From: Acheta domesticus
Lineage: Eukaryota; Arthropoda; Insecta; Orthoptera; Gryllidae
Direction: 5' to 3'
DNA length: 64,000 nt
NCBI GenBank assembly: GCA_031308135.1
Contig: JAHLJT010009436.1
Location: 119,104,678 to 119,168,677 of the forward strand
Numbering within the stretch: the stretch's first letter is position 1; the number at the start of each line of letters is the position of its first letter. This document shows, in pieces, positions 58,614 to 64,000 of this stretch. Under the pieces are notes generated by a model that saw nothing but the letters and a program-made list of their open reading frames with translations, ran no database searches and had not been told where the DNA came from. Position numbers and translations under genes: made by a program.

Positions 58614-61239
58614 CTACGGTGCGAACAAGTCTATGTATTCCTTAGCCGTTCGCCTGCGGAGATTGAATAACAAGAAGAAATTACGTCGTGAAGTCCATTT
58701 AGCATCAGACGAAAACTATTAACGCACGAGGGCCAAAACCAATTGTATATGTACAAAACATAATGTTGTATGTAGGTATTATAAAATGGAAATGGTATAA
58801 TAAAATATACCTGCCGAACATCTGTGCATACTAAGTTGCCTAAAAATAAGGGGCAAATGCCACGCCACATGCAAATGCATATAACTCCATGGAATTTCCC
58901 ACTATACGTACATTGACAAAATGTAATCATTACGTCCCCTCTATACGTCCTAGAAGTTTGTAACATATTCTGAGTCGTCCAATCATCCTGTGTTTCACAA
59001 AAATAGTAAGATACTACGAAACCCCTGATAAACTAATCCTGCTCGTTAAAAGGACTGCTATTCACTGAAAATTGACAACAATTCCATTATAACATCCATA
59101 AGTATTAGCACCAATTTGTGTGGTCCAAATGCTCTTATGGATTGATAAACCCGTATGTTCAATTTAAGCGACAGTTCTAATTCGGCAACTTTTCTCAAAG
59201 ATTAAAGTTTGGGAAATGAAGGTCTGTTCACTGCAAAATTAACTCTTTGAAATAACAAGTTTTTACGATCACGAACACTTCGATATTCAACACCTGTAAA
59301 TTCATTTTGGCATAACAAAGTCCACAGATATTTAAAATCGATAGTAGAGGAAAACTCAAACCATTGCAAGCTCTGGTGTTCTACTAGCATTCAGCAGAGA
59401 TTACTTGGAACGTGAAAAATTCGACTTGAAAGAGTATCATTACCTCGTGAACCATAAGTGTTGATAATAATAAATTTCTCTTGTTCTTCAATATTGATGA
59501 GATTTTTGAGCTAATTGAATGTAGGGAGCTTCAAGAAAACCTCTGACAGAATTGTCATGGAAGAGAAAGGACACTAATGATTATGATCAACAGTTAGAAG
59601 ACATTGTCGTCTTGAAGAAATTAGTAAACAATACGCTTTAACAACCCTGATTTTCCTAAATTGCTTCTTAATTCACATAACTGAGAGGATAAAGTCACTC
59701 TCCAAATAAATGTATTGTCGCTTAAAATCTTGCGATCAGTTTATGATGTTAGGTGAGTGGTTGAGAGCTGCATTAATGTACGTAAATGATGCTTCAAGGA
59801 ACAACTTTTCACTAAAAATTGCAGCTGTTGCAGGTAATTTTCGGATCCCAAAACTGGACTGTTAGATCTGGTAGGGAAGAGGTTTCGAACGTGGCAAGCT
59901 TATTACCTCGAAGTGCTGAGTCTGGTGTTGTGAAGCCCTGCGCTCTGAAGCCCGTGGACATGTTGAGAGGGAGAAGAATTGTCAAGCTAACCAATAGGAA
60001 GTAAATTCACAATAGAAAGTCCAGGTCGGAAGAAGGAAACCAGTACGTCAGGCTGAAGGTGACAGAGAAACATTTCTTAGGATGAACTGTTGAGCCTATT
60101 CAGCCTCACCCAAATTGGTTGTATGATTTCTCTCGATGCAGATAAAAAAAATCAGTAAACATGGAATTGTGAGTTCATGATATATGTGAAAAATATTCTG
60201 ACCTATATTGTGAATAAGCATGCCCAGATTTACGGAATACATACGTACTTACACTATTCTTCAAAGCAGAACATATTTTAAAAATATCAAAAGAAAGCTT
60301 CACAAAAAACTGAAAAAGAAAAGCAACCCTGAAATTTCTTTCAACTATTGCAATATTCTCGTTTAACACAGTACATGCGCTACAATTGTAAATCGTACGA
60401 CTGAAAATCAGGAGACGGCTCGTGAAGCGATTAAGTATATCTGAACTTAAGACAAATATGAACAAGCATGATGCAGTGTCCCACAAGAGGAACCTACGGC
60501 CATCTCTGAGCGTGACCTTGGTAACTGATTCACTACCTTAAGGTTACAGAGTAGCAATTACTAGGGGGAAGAGAAGAGACAGGAACGTGAATGAAATTCA
60601 CAAGCAATGCATAAATACATTTCTGTTACCTTTCATTGTGTGACGAAATTGTCGTTTCGTTGTTTCTTATAGGACGAAATAACTGAATTTTATCTTATTC
60701 AATCAGATAAATAATGCTGCGGTAAAAAAGGGTAAAAAGTGATACAAAACATGGAGAGGGGGAGTCCTTCGAAGACGGTCGCCTAGGCACCCGTCAACGT
60801 GCTCCTATTTATCAACTTAATGTTACCACGACGGCCATCCTTCTGCGTCGTACCTCGTGCTTTCGCGGTCGCCCGCTCCCGCCGGCACGGCCATCCGCGA
60901 CGTGGCCGCGGCGCCCGCCGTCCCGCCTGCCCCACCTGCCACGCCTGCGTCCGCCTGCCCCGCCCGCGCCGCCCGGGCCGCCTGCGCCGCCTGCGCCGCC
61001 CGCGCCGCCTGCGCCGCCTGCGCCGCCTGCGCCGATGCTAGCCACGCCGCCACCCACGCGCCGCAGTGCAGCAGCGCGTACTGGGCCACGACGCCCATCA
61101 GCGCCGCGGTGTACAGCGCGCACAGCCTTCGCACGCGGCCGATCAGCAGCAGCACCCACATCAGCAGCCCGAAGCACAGGAACGCGCCCTTCCCGTCCGC
61201 CTCGCGCAGCAAGTCGGGGCAATAGTCCTTGTTGAGCAT
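58315..61239 (-). CDS. Unrecognised multi-pass membrane protein, C-terminal two exons
   Basis: Exons 61239-60854 and 58613-58315 join in phase 2 (CACGAG/GTACGA and CCGTAG/G). Visible hydrophobic segments: GAFLCFGLLMWVLLLIGRV and LYTAALMGVVAQYALLHC in the first exon; VASALAFCSVPVAACALFV, AVVAALPAAWCTLLAACALL and VLLPCGVLYTFLALLFIV in the second, so at least five. An Ala/Gln-rich then Gly/Ala-rich linker of about 75 residues separates them. A one-base excess at the six-G run 58,399-58,404 must be removed to reach RNCERAF...LLFIV and its stop. The first exon begins at an acceptor (CCCCGCAG/ATG), so more N-terminal sequence probably lies to the right. I do not recognise the family. Confidence 0.65.
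58614..60853 (-). other. Intron of the membrane-protein gene
   Basis: 2.24 kb, AT-rich, no repeats or RNA genes recognised. Confidence 0.55.
60854..61239 (-). CDS. Membrane protein, penultimate exon
   Basis: 386 bp: MLNKDYCPDLLREADGKG, two transmembrane segments, then (A-A-Q)-type repeats and DRESTR at the donor. The ATG right after the acceptor may be internal. Confidence 0.65.
60925..61030 (-). repeat. Coding 9-bp minisatellite, (GCGGCGCAG)n
   Basis: On the minus strand GCG GCG CAG is repeated with variants (GCGGCCCGG), coding A-A-Q and A-A-R. In frame with the membrane protein, so unit changes do not break it. Confidence 0.8.
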
Positions 61240-62640
61240 CTGCGGGGGGGGGGCAGCACGGGGCGTGTCAACGGCGAGAAACAAAGGAGATTATCTTATT
61301 TTATGGGAAGACTTTGTTGTCACTGTTAACGCCCTGTGCGATTCAAATTTTCCTCTCAAATGACATTCGTTTGACGAACCTACCGATTTCGTTAAATACA
61401 GAGTGGCGGGATCAGTGATCTAAGTACCAACACTCAAGAATTTTGTCTTTTACTCACGAAGTGATCTGTGTCAACGCTGATGACATTGGCTTTAAGAAGC
61501 AGCATATGCCTTATCCCTTCCTTTTAGTGGTATAGGCATCAAAAAACAATGCTGCTACTAGATCAGAATTGTACCGGAGAGTAGTTTGTATCATTTTCCT
61601 GAACACTTTCCGGCAGATAGATCGCTTTGCATTCATCACTCTACAAATGGTTGCAAAAATCCACTGTGAAGATTTTAGGTCCAGATTAGTGTTTTGAAGT
61701 AAAAATACTGTTGAAATCCGCTACATTTCAACGTTCAGCTAAATAACTAATTTCAAGAACTGTAAAGTTATACCGTTTTACACGAAGTCAAATAATATAA
61801 CTTCCTCCTTGTGGTGAACCGCCATTACAACATCGCACCATGTACTGACTCCCAAGGTGAGCGGCAATAGCGGTGGCCGAGTCCTGGGAGTGTGACATCA
61901 CCTTCCCTCGATGATATTCTGCATAAACACAAATATTATCTTGTATGTCTCCCCGAGCGCTCCGTCGGGCCTATGTGTATGTAGTACATAGCGCCTTGCT
62001 TGCATTCGGCAGCGTTTTTAGATGTCGCTGCCGAAAGGTTTGCATTGTTGTCACTCGTCTATACATGGCGCGATGTAATGGCTCTTCACCAAATTCTCGA
62101 GGTTTCCTTTTAAGTTTATTTCGCGAAAAATGTGTTCTATGAAGAATTTTATTTAAAATTACACAGTTTAATTGCACTATTTCAAATTATTCTCTTTGAA
62201 GAGAAAGAATAATAAAGACCAAATTTCCGTGTCTTGATATGAATGTTATTTTATATTTCGATTCATACAGGAGGAACTTGAGGAAACATTGTTTGATCAT
62301 TGAAGAAACAGTATTCAGTTGTGATGACATTAATTATTTCGTCTCCAGAATATTAATAAGGTCACGAGTTAAGATCGTTGCAAAGGCAATCTGGCTCTTC
62401 TGCACTTCTGCATGAAAAAAAAATCAAAGAAAAAACGCAACCATCGTGAGAATGAAATGAAATAAAATACCATTTATAAATCATTCATAACAATATATCA
62501 AATAAGGGGGAATTTCCTTATAACGGTACTGTTGAACCATTTTTTTGAGTAAGACAAGAGTGATATTTGGTAATTAAAAAATACCATATTCACCATGTCT
62601 AAAAACATTTAGGAAAATACTACCTTGTAGGACATATTAT
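61240..62640. other. Gap without recognised exon
   Basis: The upstream exon(s) of the membrane protein should lie here or further right. A ten-G run sits at the splice acceptor (61,244-61,253). A small hairpin CGGCAGCG...CGCTGCCG lies at 62,009-62,035. Confidence 0.4.
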
Positions 62641-62644
62641 TTTA

Positions 62645-63500
62645 CTTTCGCGCTTACCCCGAACTTTCGCAGTAAAGTGATGGTAATACTGCGGCGGAAA
62701 ATTAAAACTCGTTTCGTGGTGTTTCGATATCGAAAAAGTGGATAAATCTTCTTCCTAGTACGTAATATACCCGATGTGTAGGGCAGAATACACGGCTTGT
62801 GGATTCTTGACATCGAAAAATTTACCTTGACATTGTTTTCGGGAAGACGGCTGTCTATATGTCTCTCAGTCTGTCAGTCCGTTCATTGTTCTATTCGAAA
62901 AATTAAGATGTTTAAAAACAAAATGTAGTAGTTTTTACGTATTTGTTTTCTTGAAATGAAGGCAATTTTTAAAAAATCTTAAAAAAGGCTGAAAATTTTT
63001 TTCTCAAAAGTAGCCAAGAACTCTTTTAAAATTGGCGCAGATTTCGGTGAACTCTGCGTTTCAGAAAAAAGAAAAAAAGTAATATTGCAAAACTACAATA
63101 TTGATGATACAGAGTTTTTAATGTTGGAGGTTCAGATCATGGGATTTGGTCTGTGTAATTAAAATATTTAATTATTAAATTATTCTCTTTTAATTACTCT
63201 GGCCAAACCTCATGATCTCAACCTCCAAAACTGAATTGCAAAATCGTGAATCTTCCGAGACTTTTTAATGAAATGTGTTCTAAAAATTAGATCTTAAAAT
63301 CAGGCGATGAACAATTCAAAATATGTGTAGTTTTCGTGTAGTGTTTGTATCAACTGAAAGCAATTTTGAAAAAATTATCAAAAAATGTCCATTTTTTCTA
63401 GACCTTGGCCTTGACTGTCTTTTTTTAATGTCTCATTTTAATGTGTGGAGTTCGGGAATAGCAGTATTTAATTAGTTACTGCAGGCCCTTTCCGATTTTT
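62645..63500 (-). repeat. Diverged minus-orientation copy of the 1.6-kb family
   Basis: TTACTTTCGCGCTTACC, AATACTGCGGCGGAAAATTA, GATATCGAAAAAGTGGATAA and GTCAGTCCGTTCATTG follow the order of the copy at 14.84 kb. Later units are hard to align. Confidence 0.4.
63123..63231. repeat. Inverted repeat, arms about 42 bp
   Basis: GTTGGAGGTTCAGATCATGG...TAATTAAAA pairs with TTTTAATTA...CATGATCTCAACCTCCAAAAC around an AT-rich loop, with some mismatches. Lies inside the diverged repeat above. Confidence 0.65.
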
Positions 63501-64000
63501 TTGCGTGGAAAGGGCACGTATTCTTGCACAGAAGAATTAATTATAATGAATTATATTAAAGCCACAGGCGTTGTCAAATAATTATTTTATTTTATGTACT
63601 ATTGCGAATTGTATAAATATTCGTCACTCCCACCGCTTTAAACATAAGATTTCAACTTGCACCCATGGTAATAGAAACGAAAAGATTTCGGAAGAAATTC
63701 TAATATAGTCTTAAGGGAATTGAAAAGATTTCATGAAACAATGTGGACAAATAATATAAAAAGAAGCATGATTTAAAAGGTTTAAAAGATAGAAAGCTGT
63801 AAATTATTGTGACCTCTCCTTCCTCATCCCCTCTTCCATCGTTACGGAAAGAGAGACAAATCTTATGAAGATGACGACTCAAAAATGCCGCGCCTCGCCC
63901 CCTGTGAATGCTATTTCATTGTAGTTATAATGCATAATACCCATACATTTTCGAAACATTTTAATAATGACACACGCAGAGTTTTATAACTATTATTTCG
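63501..64000. other. End of window, nothing recognised
   Basis: AT-rich, no gene or repeat identified. Confidence 0.4.

Noticed and set aside
1..64000. Bacterial-type systems (CRISPR array, operons, prophage)
   Set aside because: The genes have introns, animal domains and signal-peptide exons; no spacer arrays or operon structure are present.

Overview
The window reads as nuclear DNA of an insect or close arthropod relative. It is AT-rich, and its genes are split by GT-AG introns, several of them kilobases long. The protein content is animal, with insect flavour: peritrophin-type chitin-binding domains with SRCR and C-type lectin modules, germ cell-less and COX18. Much of the rest is mobile DNA: Tc1-type remnants, MITEs, tRNA-derived SINEs, an R2/R4-type LINE and a 2.8-kb terminal-inverted-repeat element. 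The species cannot be fixed from sequence alone.

Layout: (1) 6.5-22.2 kb, minus strand: five exons of a modular secreted protein (long Ser/Pro/Thr-rich N-terminal stretch, two chitin-binding domains, mucin-like linker, SRCR, C-type lectin). It resembles the insect Tequila/neurotrypsin group. Its first exon(s) and 3' exons (LDLa, further SRCR or trypsin in that group) were not found. (2) 1-5 kb, and the introns and flank of this gene: two copies of the 2.8-kb element, MITEs, SINE-like repeats and an intronic TATA/CRE promoter candidate. (3) 22-36 kb: gene-poor, packed with repeats, including a dead LINE and a solo-LTR-like block. (4) 36.2-39.7 kb, minus strand: COX18 (mitochondrial inner-membrane insertase), head to head with (5) 40.26-48.3 kb, plus strand: germ cell-less (BTB-domain Cul3 adaptor). 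The two start codons are about 580 bp apart, so they probably share a promoter region. (6) 51-53 kb: a large repeat and a SINE. (7) 54.16 kb, plus strand: a CpG-rich first exon coding a signal peptide, whose gene continues out of view. (8) 58.3-61.2 kb, minus strand: the last two exons of an unrecognised multi-pass membrane protein.

A recurring feature is that almost every real gene carries single-base frame shifts inside exons. Restoring or removing one base makes both the domain match and the splice phases agree exactly. This occurs in four unrelated genes, so I read it as uncorrected indel error in the assembly rather than as four pseudogenes. Exon coordinates are therefore given as they stand in this sequence, with the shifts noted.
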